Shown here in pieces: positions 42,401 to 53,928 of a DNA stretch of 64,000 nt. The stretch spans positions 1 through 64,000 of the forward strand of contig NW_019775952.1 of NCBI RefSeq assembly GCF_001039355.2. The letters run 5' to 3'. The translations under genes were made by a program, and so were the position numbers. Below the pieces are notes generated by a model. That model ran no database searches. It worked only from the letters and a program-made list of their open reading frames with translations, and had not been told where the DNA came from. The stretch's first letter is position 1. Each line of letters opens with the position of its first letter. Source of the DNA: Lingula anatina. Its lineage: Eukaryota > Brachiopoda > Lingulata > Lingulida > Lingulidae.

Positions 42401-44629
42401 TGCATTGACCTGTTTCCTGAAATCAATCTGAATTGCAGCTTTAAGGTGCCCGTGAAACTTTATGCTTTTTCCGTTGACGCAACTCATCCAGTCTCGTGCA
42501 AGGATCTAATTCACAACATATCCACAGCAGCAGGTGAAATAGCTCCTGAAGAGGTGCAGTGCATATATACAGAGCACAAAGACAGCGTTTTTGAGGATGA
42601 TGCCTTTAGTTGTAGATTTGGGCCACATGTTATTCACACAGGCATAATGGGAGTTCAATCCAACGACATCACACCGTGTAGTTATCCTTTTCTGACCACA
42701 ACGCATAGGCCTACATCAAATGAATCGAGCGCGGTTTATATCACGGGATCAGCAATCTGGAAGAATGTATCATCGTCTGTTGCAAGGCAGATAGAGTCAA
42801 GATTCAGTCAACATCTGAGGATACCGTGGGAATTCAGTGATTTGAACATCAGTGTCGTCACTCGACATGGCCTACCAGAAAACAGGATTTGGCTGACAGG
42901 AACGTGGGAGATAGAGATAAATTCTTCAATGTCTTTTCATCCATTTGATATCCTGATTGGCACAGAAAGATATTTCATGAGACATGTTATGCTTCATTTC
43001 GAAGCCCTTGGTATGCGTCTCATGTTTTCCAAAAACCCTGAAATTTCCTTTCAGAGAAGATTTGGATATGGCACGGAATCAGACTATTCAGTGGCACATT
43101 TCACAAACGTTTCCTTTGTGATTGGTTATCAAGGACAAACTGTCATCAAGTCCAGCTCTTCTTTGGAAACAACAGTCGCGATTTTGCATCTGAATTTAAC
43201 CAATGTAAAGCTTAGTTCGTTGGCAACAGAAGTACCATTTTATTTGCAATTTTTTTCTTTTACTTCAACGAAGTCTGCCCAGCCATGTTTTCTATTTCCT
43301 TGCATGCTCTGTATTTCATTCGAGAGCTATAATCTTTCCTTTCCAAAATCAGGAACGTATACTATTGCATTAGGGCAAAGCAAACCAGGCTCAAGCTTTA
43401 CAGGTTTCGATGTAAATGGAATACCAATCCACGCAATCCCCAATTTTGACGCACCACGATTTGTGCAAAATAAGGACAATCGCCATTCACCAAATGTCAC
43501 CAAGATTTCAGAAGACACCCTGAACTGTAGTAGAGTGCGTCTTAACAGGTCTGAGTTCACTGGAGACGATAACATGATTACGTTGTCAGTAAATGGGTTG
43601 AAATTGAATCAATCTGACTTTATTAAAGACGGGGAAGGGGTTCTTATTTGTGTAGACGACTACTTAGGAGATAAGGGAAATAGAACGCCGGAATCTTCAT
43701 ATGATCTTGTGCAGGTGATTGTTTCCTATAGTCTTCTCTCGATATCTGTCCTTTGCTTGGTTTTTACAATTATCACCTACCTGTTGTTTACAGACTTGAG
43801 AAAGGGCCTTCCCGGAAAAAATTTATTCAACCTCTGCGTTACTCTGATGCTTGCACAGTTATTGTTTCTATTTAATTATGTACCCTCTCAAAACAATGCT
43901 GTTTGTAAAGCGTTTGCTGTTGTGATGCATTACTGGTGGCTTTGTTCATTTGCTTGGATGACCGCATGTGCTTTTCATATGTGTTGGACATTTACGTATC
44001 CCTTCAGTATTGCCCAGTTAGACTCTTCGGACATTCGTAAGTGGCATATCATATACTGCCTCATAAGCTATTGCTCTCCATTAGTAATTGTTATCCCGTG
44101 TGTTGTTCTTGATTTTTGTGAGTGCACCAGTGTTTCGATAGGCTACGGCACAGGAGGTTCATCGTGTTGGATAGGCAACACTATGGCACTTGCCTACAGT
44201 TTCGCTCTGCCCGTTGGAGTAACTATTCTCTTACAACTTGGATTCTTCATTAAGACTGCTATTGCCTTACGACCTGTTCCTAGTGTTGAACGTTGTGGTT
44301 CAGATTACAACCAATTTCTTGTTTACTGTAAACTATCAACGTTAATGGGTTTTGGGTGGATCTTCGCGTTCTTCGCTGCATTTACAAGTCTTTCATTTAT
44401 GTGGTATCTCTTTTACGTATTTTCTTGTCTACAAGGTGCTTTTATTTTCTTTTCTTACATTATGAAAAAGTCAACATTGCATCAGTATCGAAATTATTTC
44501 AGAAAGAAATCTCCAGGTCATATTTCATCTACATTTATGAACATGAATACGCTCACATCAGCTAAAAATGCACGGAGCGCCACCTATGTTGCAGTACCTG
44601 TAGTAACAGTTTCAAACAGCTTATTGTGA
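39470..44629 (+). CDS. Somatomedin-B domain 7TM receptor (Methuselah/adhesion-like family B), receptor A
   Basis: Two exons, 39470-40675 and 42347-44629, join in phase 0 (AAC|GTAAGT donor, TTTACAG acceptor) to give 1162 residues. The order is: signal peptide (about 1-24); a somatomedin-B-like Cys cluster with CSCDPETC and GDCCHD at about 60-90; a Cys-rich region with two FCALC/CALCN motifs; a long glycosylation-rich ectodomain; seven TM helices from about residue 856; and a short cytosolic tail. The 7TM core has LPGKN, a conserved Cys before MHYWWLCSFAWM, and GFGWIFAF, the layout of Methuselah-like and adhesion-type family B receptors. I see no clear GPS cleavage motif. Ligand and pathway are unknown to me; by family it should couple an extracellular cue to G proteins at the plasma membrane. 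Receptor B, 20 kb downstream in the same direction, is its paralog. AATAAA lies at 44984-44989. Confidence 0.88.
41564..42296. mobile_element. 733-bp element with CCCCGTTTCACAAA inverted ends, in the receptor A intron
   Basis: The left end GGCCCCCGTTTCACAAA and right end TTTGTGAAACGGGGGCC are exact reverse complements. A second internal pair (GTGTTTCACAGAAAATCTAA near 41657, TTTTAGATTCTTTGTGAAACG near 42190) gives a nested structure. The paralogous intron of receptor B has an uninterrupted TTCCTGCTGTAACTTCTGG at about 62016-62034, where copy A reads CCCTG, element, CTGCTCTAACTTCTGG. The target duplication is at most about 4 bp and ambiguous. Confidence 0.85.
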
Positions 44630-45346
44630 AGTGTATTTACTTTCTCTTGAGAGATGCGCCATTTGTTGGGTTTAAACTTTGCGTTTATAGCTTAGCACAG
44701 TGTGGCATTGTAAATATTCTCTCTGAGTCATCTTTAAAATTTTATTTGTACGGACTAATAAGTATACTTACAAAAGAGTAATGATTTTGACCCCATTCCC
44801 AGAGATTAGATCGATCCAACTAGAAATAGCTGTCAGCCGAGCGGGCACGATAGTTAATTACCCCCTTACAGTTTGAAGTAGGCGGTACATTTAAGCCGGA
44901 TTATCTGACAGTAATCTAGTGAGCGCCCTTTGACACAAACTTAAATTTTTCAATCATCCATTATGTAACAGTGCCTGACTGTTAATAAACAAGGTGATAC
45001 ATTTATCCCACAATAGAGAAACGCCAGCACAGTAATGACTAAATGGGATTGGGCCATTGTATCATGCATCACGCAACCGATGGGGATATATACATGTAGC
45101 TTTTATCGAACGATGTACACATGTACCTAGATGCAAGCGACGACGAAAAACAATTTTTGACACGCCATTATTTAATTTTCTTTTGTTTGTGGGGTTGAGC
45201 CAATGAATTATGCTTCCCGCGGTAAATGTGGACATTTTTTTTTTCAAAATACTTATAACCAGATGAGAGAGATAAATAGGGAACAATTGTCGCTACTCCA
45301 CGTAATTATTTCATTTGCCTGTGATGTTGACGGATAACAGACTTTG

Positions 45347-45400
<54 letters not shown>
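44630..45400. other. 3' flank of receptor A
   Basis: Non-coding. It contains a truncated ATCGATC-family element (44788-44930), the likely poly(A) signal at 44984, and a (TA)n run at about 45350-45410. Confidence 0.5.
44788..44930. mobile_element. Truncated ATCGATC-family element
   Basis: GACCCCATTCCCAGAGATTAGATCGATCC, then AGCTGTCAGCCGAGCGGGCAC, TAGTTAATTACCCCCTTAC and ATTATCTGACAGTAATCTAGTGAG match copy 1 at 2384 in the same orientation; the right end is lost. Confidence 0.7.
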
Positions 45401-45403
<3 letters not shown>

Positions 45404-45566
45404 TATAAAGTAAAAGTTATTTTCCTGTACGAGTATATATATAGAAAAAAAAGAACAGCAGCTATTTTGCCCCGACCGGCTTCATTCTTTCTTCTGTAGC
45501 TGCAGTTCTTTTTTTTCTTTTTATTATATACTCGTACAGGAAGAACACTTTTACTTTATATATACA
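45401..45566. repeat. Hairpin element within a (TA)n tract
   Basis: Left arm TATATAAAGTAAAAGTTATTTTCCTGTACGAGTATATA and right arm TATATACTCGTACAGGAAGAACACTTTTACTTTATATA are near reverse complements. They have inner arms AAAAAAAAGAACAGCAGCT and AGCTGCAGTTCTTTTTTTT around a short GC-rich loop. Confidence 0.8.
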
Positions 45567-45590
45567 TGTATTTGTTTAAAGGCTTCTTTC

Positions 45591-46160
45591 TGTAGGAGTG
45601 ACCCTTATCCCCACAGATACACACTCATAATAATATCATTTGGCATCGGGTTTCAGTAGTTAAAAAGCTTTAACATTTAAGCACACTATCTGTTGCAGTA
45701 CAGTCACCTGTACAAAATTTGATGCACTGTTATGGACCTCATTGGGCCTGCAGTCTGGTGAGAAACACACTTGTAGGAGTGACCCTTATCCCCACAGATA
45801 CACACTCATAATGATATCATTTGGCATCGGGTTTCAGTAGTTAAGAGATACGAGCAGCAGGTGACATAGATACTTTTAAAAAGCTTTTGAAAACTCATAT
45901 TTTTAGAATAGCCTATCAGTAACTATCATATAGTTAATTTTAGTTTTTAATAAGGTGTACTGTAATTTTATGATTAATTTTAAATGTTGTCACTTTAGGT
46001 TCTTATCATTTTAGAATATGAATAATTGGTTCTTTAAATTAGTTCTTAGTCCTTTAAAATTGTAATGTGTTCTTATATTAGTATTGTGTTATTTAGCTCT
46101 TTTAAGTGAATGTTGTAAGGCGCATTGAGATTTTTAATGGAATGCGCCATAGAAAAATAA

Positions 46161-46204
<44 letters not shown>

Positions 46205-46312
46205 GAGCTTTAACATTTAAGCACACTATCTGTTGCAGTACAGTCACCTGTACAAAATTTGATGCACTGTTATGGACCTCATTGGGCCTGCAGTCTGGTG
46301 AGAAACACACTT
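45591..46312. repeat. 181-bp tandem duplication, second unit split by a retroelement
   Basis: Unit 1 spans 45591-45771. Unit 2 begins at 45772, is interrupted at about 45847, and resumes at about 46201 until 46312. Matching landmarks are TGTAGGAGTGACCCTTATCC, GGCATCGGGTTTCAGTAG, GCACACTATCTGTTGCAG and CCTCATTGGGCCTGCAGTC. Confidence 0.9.
45848..46200 (+). mobile_element. 3' end of a non-LTR retrotransposon (ATT-tailed)
   Basis: An insertion bracketed by the 7-bp direct repeat TTAAGAG (45841-45847 and 46201-46207). It starts with a reading frame resembling the C-terminal end of LINE ORF2 (DIDTFKKLLKTHIFRIAYQ, then stop). It continues with an AT-rich 3' UTR and ends GCGCCATAGAAAAATAAATT followed by (ATT)n. 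It is strongly 5' truncated. Confidence 0.8.
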
Positions 46313-47160
46313 TAGCATAGTTCAGGATTGCTAAACTTTTTGGAATGTAGATGTTCATGCATGTCACTTATTGAATAAACATATTCTGTTGTGGTACTTA
46401 TCGAAAACTTTCTTATATACAACGCTTGGATTTAATTCATGAAATATATGCATGAAATACAAGAAGATTAATCTCATTTAGTGAGTCATTTATTGATTTA
46501 CAACCAAACTAAAACGGAAAACCGTGATCCTTTCAATTTCTTGCGTAATCGCGTTTGATAAAAGTGCTGCGTTTGTGTCAGATATTCTGGGCGGTTCGAT
46601 GATAGAAATGGAATCATGATATCCCGACATTTGCCATTCATTAAATCGACATATTATCCGTACATCATTTATGGAGTCCTTGGAGAATTGAAAAGAAGAA
46701 TGATTGAAAGGAAGCTGAACTTGAGTGAATAATGATTTATCAATACGCACGCAATGGTTTTTGAGGCCGCTGTTCGTACGTTTAGATACTATGGACATTC
46801 GACACACAGTTAACAGATTGTTTTCTTCAATAGTTTATGGCCTCTTTGCAACCCTACAAATGAAAATATGTACACGATTTGTTTGGATATTCATTATTTA
46901 TGCTATAACATTACGTAATTTAATTTAGTAAACATCAGCTAATGCCATATAATAACTTTACACTTTACACTAATCGTGAATGCTATGCTTTCAACAAAGA
47001 ACTTATAGCAAAGTTAAGCGTTTACTGTACAAATGCGACAGCGCGTACCTAAATAAAGAACCCAGGATTCAGCGCTGCAAATTTCGACAAAAGTGAAGAA
47101 GCCTCAGCTTTAATGCTGTAGGGTCTCCCTGATTGGACAGAGAATTTTCAAGGATCTGAA
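46313..47160. other. Unassigned intergenic sequence
   Basis: A minus-strand open frame of 105 codons (46490-46807) is present, but I recognise no domain and see no splice context. I see nothing else with a clear identity. Confidence 0.4.
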
Positions 47161-47284
47161 AGCAGTGAATACCAGGTGCCGTTTCCTGATGCTGTTTCCC
47201 AGACTAATGAACTTTGTACAACAGCCCATGAAATCAATGAGTCGCCATAAAACATCGTTTGTCTACGCCAAACTTCCCTTTTTC

Positions 47285-47500
47285 TCTCCTAGTGAACACC
47301 AGTGTCAGTGTAGCAACACTTTCAACATCACTAGAGGGGAAAAAAGAATCGCCGCTCTTTCGAGACACCGAAACACCCTTCACAGTAAAGAAAAAATTAA
47401 CAGGTTACGTCCTCTTAACAGAACTTTCTCTTGGGGATGCATTTCAGCCTACTATGGAGATTCTACAGATGGGGACCGTAGTTTTAAAGCAGAATGCCAG
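47285..47500 (+). pseudogene. Possible decayed fragment of the somatomedin-B receptor exon 1
   Basis: Short stretches line up with receptor exon 1: GTGAACACCAGTGTCAGTGT, AAATTAACAGGTTACGTCCTC, AACTTTCTCTTGG and CTATGGAGATT, in the same order as in 39520-39740. In one frame the peptide reads EKINRLRPLNRTFSWG, against EEINRLCPLINSTFSC in receptor A. At least two frame changes are needed to follow the alignment. The resemblance was judged by eye and could be partly chance. Confidence 0.35.
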
Positions 47501-47579
47501 CAAGCCTAACAAGTCAGTTTTACAGTATCCTCTGCTTATGAAGACTTTTTCCCAGTCCAGCAAGCTTGAGCTGTAGACA

Positions 47580-48330
47580 AGCTGAATATACCTCCAAAAC
47601 GCTTCGCTAAGTTCAATTATTTGCCAAACTTCTAAGATCTGAAACTTTTAGCCTGGCAACCCATTTGACATTGGCTTGTTGATCGGTGGTGATGTACCTG
47701 ACATCATGTTCCAGACAGAAATCAGATACAGACCCCAGGGAACTCTCATAGCTGTCAAAACTGGTCTTGTTTGGTGACTTAATTCTTTGGAGATTCTTCG
47801 ATCCAACTGCGGAACAGCATCGTCTACATGTCCTCCATGCGTGTGTGAAGTCCTTTGAAAGAGGGGAAGATGCAGATGCAACTTGAGAAATTATTCACAG
47901 CAGAAATTTTTGAATGCAAATTCGACTTCTGTGCAGCTAGTTTTGTCGAGTTCAGACGTGTGTTCGTCTCCCACTTGTGCCAACTATGCTTTACGACGCA
48001 CAGCAACTGACATCACTGACAGATTTTCTGCCTGAGCTGTTGAAACCATAATACGGAACTTCTACATGGATGATTTTTTTGCCAGTCAACCATCTGTGGA
48101 TATAGCCATACCCTTACTTCAAAGATTGCTGGGATTTGAGTTCCACAATGCTCATCTCTAGACTTCTGGGAATCACCAATTCACCCTTGGAAAACATACA
48201 CTGTAGCAAGGTCCGTGTGGCAGACGTGCAAACAATCTATAAGAATCTGATTCATCCAGCAGCCAAGTTGTGTCTCCTAGTCAACGTTAAGTTTCTATTT
48301 TTACAGACACTTGTGCTTCCTGTTAGTCGT
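47580..48330 (+). mobile_element. Decayed BEL/Pao LTR-retrotransposon pol fragment
   Basis: Broken frames contain landmarks of BEL/Pao polyproteins in order: GLLIGGDVPDIMFQTEIRY and IAVKTGLVW (protease-adjacent region), then PTCANYALRRTATD, then a reverse-transcriptase-like NFYMDDFFAS at about 48056-48085. Several stops and frameshifts interrupt it. No LTRs were identified. It is a relic and no functional element remains. Confidence 0.65.
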
Positions 48331-48469
48331 GCTTCTGCGAAGGGATATGTCAGCGACAGCCACCCCCCCATTTTCCACAAAAGAAATAATCACAATGTAG
48401 ATCAAGTTTAGATTTCTTTTGCCCCAGGTAGTATAAGCTGGGGAATATATGATGTTCTACTTGGACTCT

Positions 48470-48815
48470 CCGGCAACAGCAGCAGCGGTCGTCTGTCAGC
48501 GATGCTCAACAGCAGGGGTCACCTCTCGGTGGCCCTTGACAGCAGCAGTCATCTCTTACTCTCTGATCTCTAATCTAACCAAACATGAGTCAGTAGTCTG
48601 TTACAAAAATGTTGAAAAGTGTGATTTTGTGTAGTATTTTAGGGGTCTCTGATATGAAAGGGCGGTCATCTCTCTGCAAACTTCGACAGAAGCGGGCATC
48701 TCTCAGAGGCCCTCAACAGAAGCGGTCATCTCTCAGCGACCCTAGACAGCAGTGTTCATCTCTCAGCGGCCCTCGACAACAGCAGTCATTACTCTGAGAC
48801 ATCAGTGGGCATAAG
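48470..48815 (+). repeat. 30-bp minisatellite
   Basis: Degenerate copies of CCCTCGACAGCAGCGGTCATCTCTCAGCGG recur with 30-bp spacing at 48470-48560 and, more regularly, at 48670-48800. The intervening piece (48570-48650) lacks the repeat. The frame at 48609-48797 reads the unit as a 10-residue period, but there is no evidence of expression. Confidence 0.75.
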
Positions 48816-48851
48816 TCGGCGATCCTCAGCAACGCCGCCCTTCAGTTAATG

Positions 48852-49410
48852 GTTTTAATAATAATAATAATAATAATAATAAGATTCTTATATGGCGCCT
48901 TACATTCTATCTCAAGGCGCCTTACAATAATGGCTAATATACTAAAATCATTAAAATGACTACAATATTTTAATCATAAACTCTCATTGGAAACCATTTA
49001 AAATTTACACTACTAAAAATCAATCTTATTAAAAAAAAAAAAAAAACATATATATATTAAAATAAAATCTAAGAGATATAGACAGAATTAAAAAAGTGGG
49101 TCTTTAAAAGAGATTTAAAATTGTCAAAGTCTTCTGTTTTCCTAATAAAATTTGGTAGACCATTCCACACTCTTGGGGCGTAGATTATAAAAGCACGATC
49201 TCCATAACTTTTTAGGCACCCCTTCTCTAAAACAGAATGTTCTAAAATAAAATCATTCTCAGTATTAAAACGTGTGGACCGCCGTGGTAAGTTAAAACAG
49301 ATAAGATCAGATAAATATAATGGTCCTTGTGAATGGATCGCCTTAAAAATAATACAGAGTACTTTAAAATCAATCCTCTGCTTCACAGGCAGCCAGTGTA
49401 ATTCTTTCAG
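48852..49410 (-). mobile_element. 3' end of a non-LTR retrotransposon, minus strand
   Basis: The frame 49386-49069 (-) has the C-terminal LINE ORF2 pattern: RIDFKVLCIIFKAIH, GPLYLSDLI, RRSTRF, YGDRAFIIYAPRVWNGLP and FKSLLKTHFF. It is followed by an AT-rich 3' UTR, GTAAGGCGCCATATAAGAATC and a terminal (TTA)n at 48880-48855. It is 5' truncated; an n sits at 49411, at the element's edge. It is related to the copy at 45848. Confidence 0.85.
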
Positions 49411-50481
49411 NTTAAAAATAATACAGTTTTAATTGATTTTTGCATTTTTATATTTTGTTGAATAAAATGTTATTATTTATTTCATTTATTTTTGATTGCC
49501 TGCTTTGTTTACCGATACGTCCGCAACAGCTTGGAAAAATTTGTTCGTTTATATTCAAAATATTGTAAAATTGTGATTTATTTGAAAGCATACACCAAGA
49601 AATGGTAAGTAATATTGGCCATTCAGATTCAAATTTTGATGTAAGATTCGTGTTTTTATCCCGAATTTGGAAGCGTTTGGAAGGGGGCAGAGAGAACGGC
49701 TGTTCAAGCCAAATGTTCACAAACACAACGAAGCTCTGTTTTTGCTCCAAAGTAAGTAAGATAAGTCCATATGACTGAAAATTGTCATTTATTAATGACG
49801 AAAAGATAAAGATACGTAGTTACAAAACTGGGGAGATAATTTAACATCTGCCCAACTATATAAGTGCCATAATATAAAATTTATAAAATGAGTGTTACCA
49901 AGATTAATAAAGAACATTATGAGAAATAACAACAGCTTTAGGAGCAAAAAGTTAGCACAGATGAAAATAAAAGGCTACAACAAAGGAAAAAAATAAAGAC
50001 AACACAAGGCAGGTGATAGGGGATGGTGGAGAGTGTAAAATTAAAAATAAAGAAACGTAAGTAATAATACAGTGTAGCTGCTAAAACTGCGGGTACATAT
50101 CTCCGCAGCTAAAGTGCTGAATGACTTCTCACTGATGCAGCTCGAAAGAAGTAGTTTCCTAAAACTCTATCTAAAAATAACCGTGTGCCTAGATACACAG
50201 CAGCTAAGACATTTTTTAACCCTGGACATCTGTTATCACCTTGCCTTGGTCAACTACTTAAGGTCAAAATGTGCAGACACAAGACCCAAACTAAGACTAT
50301 TTCCTATAAACAAAGCGTTGATGTATTATTAACAAAGTTATTATCACCACTAAAAACAAACCATTTCCTACATAAATACAATTAATTATCTTAATCGTAG
50401 TTTGTATTTGACAGTTATCAATAGAATACACATCTGCCTCTGACACGTAGGCCTACTAGCAAAGGACATACATGTAGGTTT

Positions 50482-50519
<38 letters not shown>

Positions 50520-51497
50520 TTTAAACTGTATACAAGTCCTTTCTACAGAATTCACATAGAAAAAAAACTATTAAGGAATAAAGTTCAAAATTTTAACAGT
50601 ACACATGCTGTTTTACCAGTACCGGTGCTTTATGTCGAAAGTGACATTTAGCTCAGGAAAGTCACCCATTTTAACCTATCATCAATACCATAGAATAATT
50701 AAACATGAGCAGAAACGTTTACGAAGTTGAATGTTTTAACATTAAAATAACTACTACTGGTACCTACCGCTGCCAAAAGTCAGTTTGTTTCTCCCACAAA
50801 TTACGAACAGACAGCCACCATCGCCGCATTTTCACTGAATGAATGACTAGAAAGTCCATTTTAGCGTTTCAGCTATTGTCGACCATGGCTGTTATCGGAA
50901 GTAATGACATTCTCTCACTTATACAGTCTATTCACCTTGAGCTGGTTAAATCTTTGACCTACTACAAAATTTGATAAAAAAACACTTCTTCTTCTTCACA
51001 CTAACGAAGAAAGCTCAACAGCTAAAAATGACCGGTGTAACAGGCATGGAAGTCCTAGGAATGGAAGCCCGGGATTCCATATGATTTGTACAGGTTAGGG
51101 TTAGTCGGAGTATTGGGGTAAGTATATAGGACGAATGTCACCTGTACAAAGTAATGGGAAGCGGACCACACCAGTTACACCGGTCAGTCTCTTTCCTTGC
51201 ACAGATTGTGGTAGGTTGGACAACACAATCGTCACATACGGATAAGCCAGTTTGGTTGCTATCCTTTGTTCATGCTCTTCAACGTCACAAAAGGTTTTAA
51301 AAAGGTTTATATCCATGAGCATTTTCTTGTTTATACTTTTAATTTTAGATATAATTATCCTTTAAATCACTACCTTATTAATCATTTTATTTTCACTTCT
51401 AAAACTAGAGGATTTAATTATTATTATTATTACTTTTAATATTGCACTTTTATAACACTTTTGAAAGCTCAAACAGAATTCAATTCTTGATATATAT
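49411..51497. other. Intergenic, no gene seen
   Basis: Contains a (CA)n microsatellite at 50482-50518 and an imperfect inverted repeat at about 51025-51185 (TGACCGGTGTAAC and GTTACACCGGTCA as outer arms, TTTGTACAGGT and ACCTGTACAAA as inner arms). None of the open frames resembles a known protein. Confidence 0.5.
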
Positions 51498-51665
51498 CAG
51501 GGGCGGATCCAGAGTTATTTTCTGACAGTCTTCCAAATTATATTTGTTGATCCATCCTCCATTTTAGACCGTCTTCCGACAGAAAAAATTAGATACCCGT
51601 CAATGTAAACTTGAAAATCTGACCATCTTCCGGAAGACCCAGAAGACGCCCTAAATCCGCCCCTG
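51498..51665. mobile_element. 168-bp CAGGGGCGGATCC DNA-element MITE
   Basis: Termini CAGGGGCGGATCC and AATCCGCCCCTG are near inverted repeats, with inner opposing GTCTTCC and GGAAGAC motifs. A 5'-truncated sibling lies in TFIIIA intron 2 (31579-31721). Confidence 0.75.
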
Positions 51666-52030
51666 TTATATTTTACATAATGTGTCTATATATTTAAATC
51701 TGCCTTATGTAGGTAACATAGGATACCAAGTTTAAGCACCCAAGGTATACCGTAAACAAACGCATTTACGGCCCTATTTTCGTTTTAATGAAAATACCAC
51801 CGGATGACTCGGTGATTCTTGCACGTAAGATAATCGTTATCTCTCTTCTTTTCGCATCTGCCCATAGATCGGAAAGGCGAGCTATATCGCCGTACTGATG
51901 GCTGTCTATTGGATCACAGAAGCTGTTCCTATGGCAATGACAGCGCTGATCCCGCTCTGGTGCCTTTACTGGGTATTATGACAGCCAAGGATATCAGCCA
52001 GCAATATTGGAAGGTAGTATATTTGTGTGG

Positions 52031-52032
<2 letters not shown>

Positions 52033-52066
<34 letters not shown>
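52033..52066. repeat. (GT)n microsatellite
   Basis: An uninterrupted GT run of about 34 bp just after the donor of the first SLC13 remnant exon. Confidence 0.95.
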
Positions 52067-52068
<2 letters not shown>

Positions 52069-52149
52069 AGGTGCATTTGCATGTGTGTACGTGTAAAACT
52101 GAGTCTAGATCTTAGTGTTTGATGTCGTATTATGAACGTTGATTCTGAC

Positions 52150-53090
52150 TGTAGAAAGTTTACATTTGATCTGAAGCCAGCCGATGAAGCTTCTGCGGCT
52201 TCGTGGAAACTCCGCTGACTAGGGAACAGCTATATACTCTTACGCGGATACGAATTCTGGAACGTTTAATGTAATTTATATTGATAAGTCATTTCTAAAA
52301 AAATTGTTTTATTACGATAGAAGATTCACATCTTCTCAATTGCTTGAATGGAAAGCGCACCAGCTTTAACACATTTGTACGTTTTTAAAATGATTCCTAT
52401 TTCCTAGGGGCTTGCTAAAACTGAAGTCGTCCCATTGTGCTCTTTAACGTCATAGGTGATACTAAACTAAAACTCATCTCAAAACAAAGTCATGTAAAAA
52501 AGGAATCTATGTAGGAACGCTTCTGGTCGGCTTCTCATACAAGGTCTCGTGTACATCAACTTCAACGTTCAGTGATAAGTAAAGACAATGTTCGGGCGTT
52601 GTGCGGGATGAATTAGATTTGTACAGCTGAAGGGCTATCGATTGTTATTGCAGACATATTCATGTGCATCCAAACTGGTCCTCTCCTTGACAGGGTAGAA
52701 AGCTAGCATTTGACCTGGAGTCTGCTAACGAAGCTTTCGCGGCTCCGTGGTAACTCTGCTAGCTTGGACAGTGCTAGACAATTTTACGCGGGTTCGAATT
52801 CTCTAACGTCCAATTTTTGTGGATAGAAATCAATTCTAAAAATTTTGTTTTATTACTATAAGAGGAAACTCGTACCAACGAAATCGTTAGCGTGATCCGC
52901 TGCTTAAAAAAAAAAAAGAAACGCATCATCTACCATGGTAACGGAAAGTCACAAGTTCGAATCCCGGATGAGGCAAGTTACCTGCCTAGAGATACGAGCT
53001 GGCCCTGGATCGGGAATGCGCGAAAACGAATGTTCTCGTGGGTCCGGGCAAATTACCTTATGCATAAAACACGTTTTACATGTCTGCAAA
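52150..53090 (+). mobile_element. tRNA-derived SINE-like copies
   Basis: Two diverged direct repeats (52157-52325 and 52697-52870) share GTAGAAAG, GCATTTGA-like, GAAGCTT, GCGGCTCCGTGG, ACGCGGGTTCGAATTC and TTTTATTAC. The second has a pol III B-box-like GGTTCGAATTC and an A-box-like TGGTAACTCTGC. A third, different segment at 52885-53000 has GTTAGCGTGATCCGC and AGTTCGAATCC, again A/B-box-like. None folds into an obvious intact tRNA. Confidence 0.45.
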
Positions 53091-53928
53091 GATGGCGACC
53101 CAATGGCCACCCTCATGGATTGGAAACATGCACAAAGCAAGTTCGCTTGGGGATACTTATATTGCTAGGCGTCGGCGTGGCTCTTGCGTCTGCGTTCGAG
53201 GTAACAAATATTTCGAGTCTTAGATTAACATCTAACTTATTGTCTACGTTATGTTTGATGTTGAATAGCTTCAAGAAACAGGTATAATTGACTGTAAATA
53301 ATAGGGTGTGATTCCGATTAGTTGCCTCTAGCTGAAGTGCGTGGAATTACCCTCGACCTCTCAACATATTCTTAATCCTTAGAAACTGCTTTTTAAGGAC
53401 AGGGAGTGATTTGTATTTAGATTTGTTAATCGCTTAACAATAATATGAATGGTCATCGCGGTCTTCCGACACAGTTCCCTAGGTTCAGAGTCATTGAATT
53501 TTTCTTTTCCAGTATTGATTACCAATTACCATATCTTGTATCCCTTAATTTCATTATCCTTCAATGCAGATTCACTTTTTTATACTCAAAGATATTTGGT
53601 ACCCTGTGTCCATCTTTCCTTGACAAAATATTTCCTGTTATACCCATGTGAACCAAACAATCCTTTTACATAAACGTCAATCTTCGGGTTTGTCAGACTG
53701 GATCGGCGCCCAACTGTTTTTGTTGTCCTCTCTGGTCCCCTGGCAGCTGATTATGGTTCCTTGTGCGGTTGCCACGGTAATGACAGAGTTTATCACAAAC
53801 ACAGCAAGTAAGTCAGGAAGTGTCTGTTTTGCTCCCATCCATAATTACATGATCAGAATGAAATGAAAATTAATGATAAATGGTAAACATGTTGAAAAAA
53901 TCCAATGTATTATGTTGTTTTCCTTAGG

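Larger units (their letters stand above)
34310..44630 (+). repeat. Segmental duplication, copy A
   Basis: Direct repeat of 54967-64000. It starts at AGTAGTCATCTTTT just before TFIIIA exon 7 and runs through TFIIIA exons 7-9, the 3' flank and receptor A; the match continues to the end of the window in copy B. Offset between copies is about 20.2-20.7 kb. Copy A keeps about 480 bp of TFIIIA intron 7 absent from copy B, carries the 733-bp insertion at 41564, and has an N-run at 37643-37973. Confidence 0.95.

Noticed and set aside
46490-46807. 105-codon minus-strand open frame
   Set aside because: No domain, no splice context and no duplicate or homolog recognised; length is compatible with chance in this composition.
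52935-53000. Possible tRNA gene around GTTCGAATCCCGG
   Set aside because: B-box-like and weak A-box-like sequences are present, but no acceptor and anticodon stems pair correctly; a tRNA-derived SINE is more likely.
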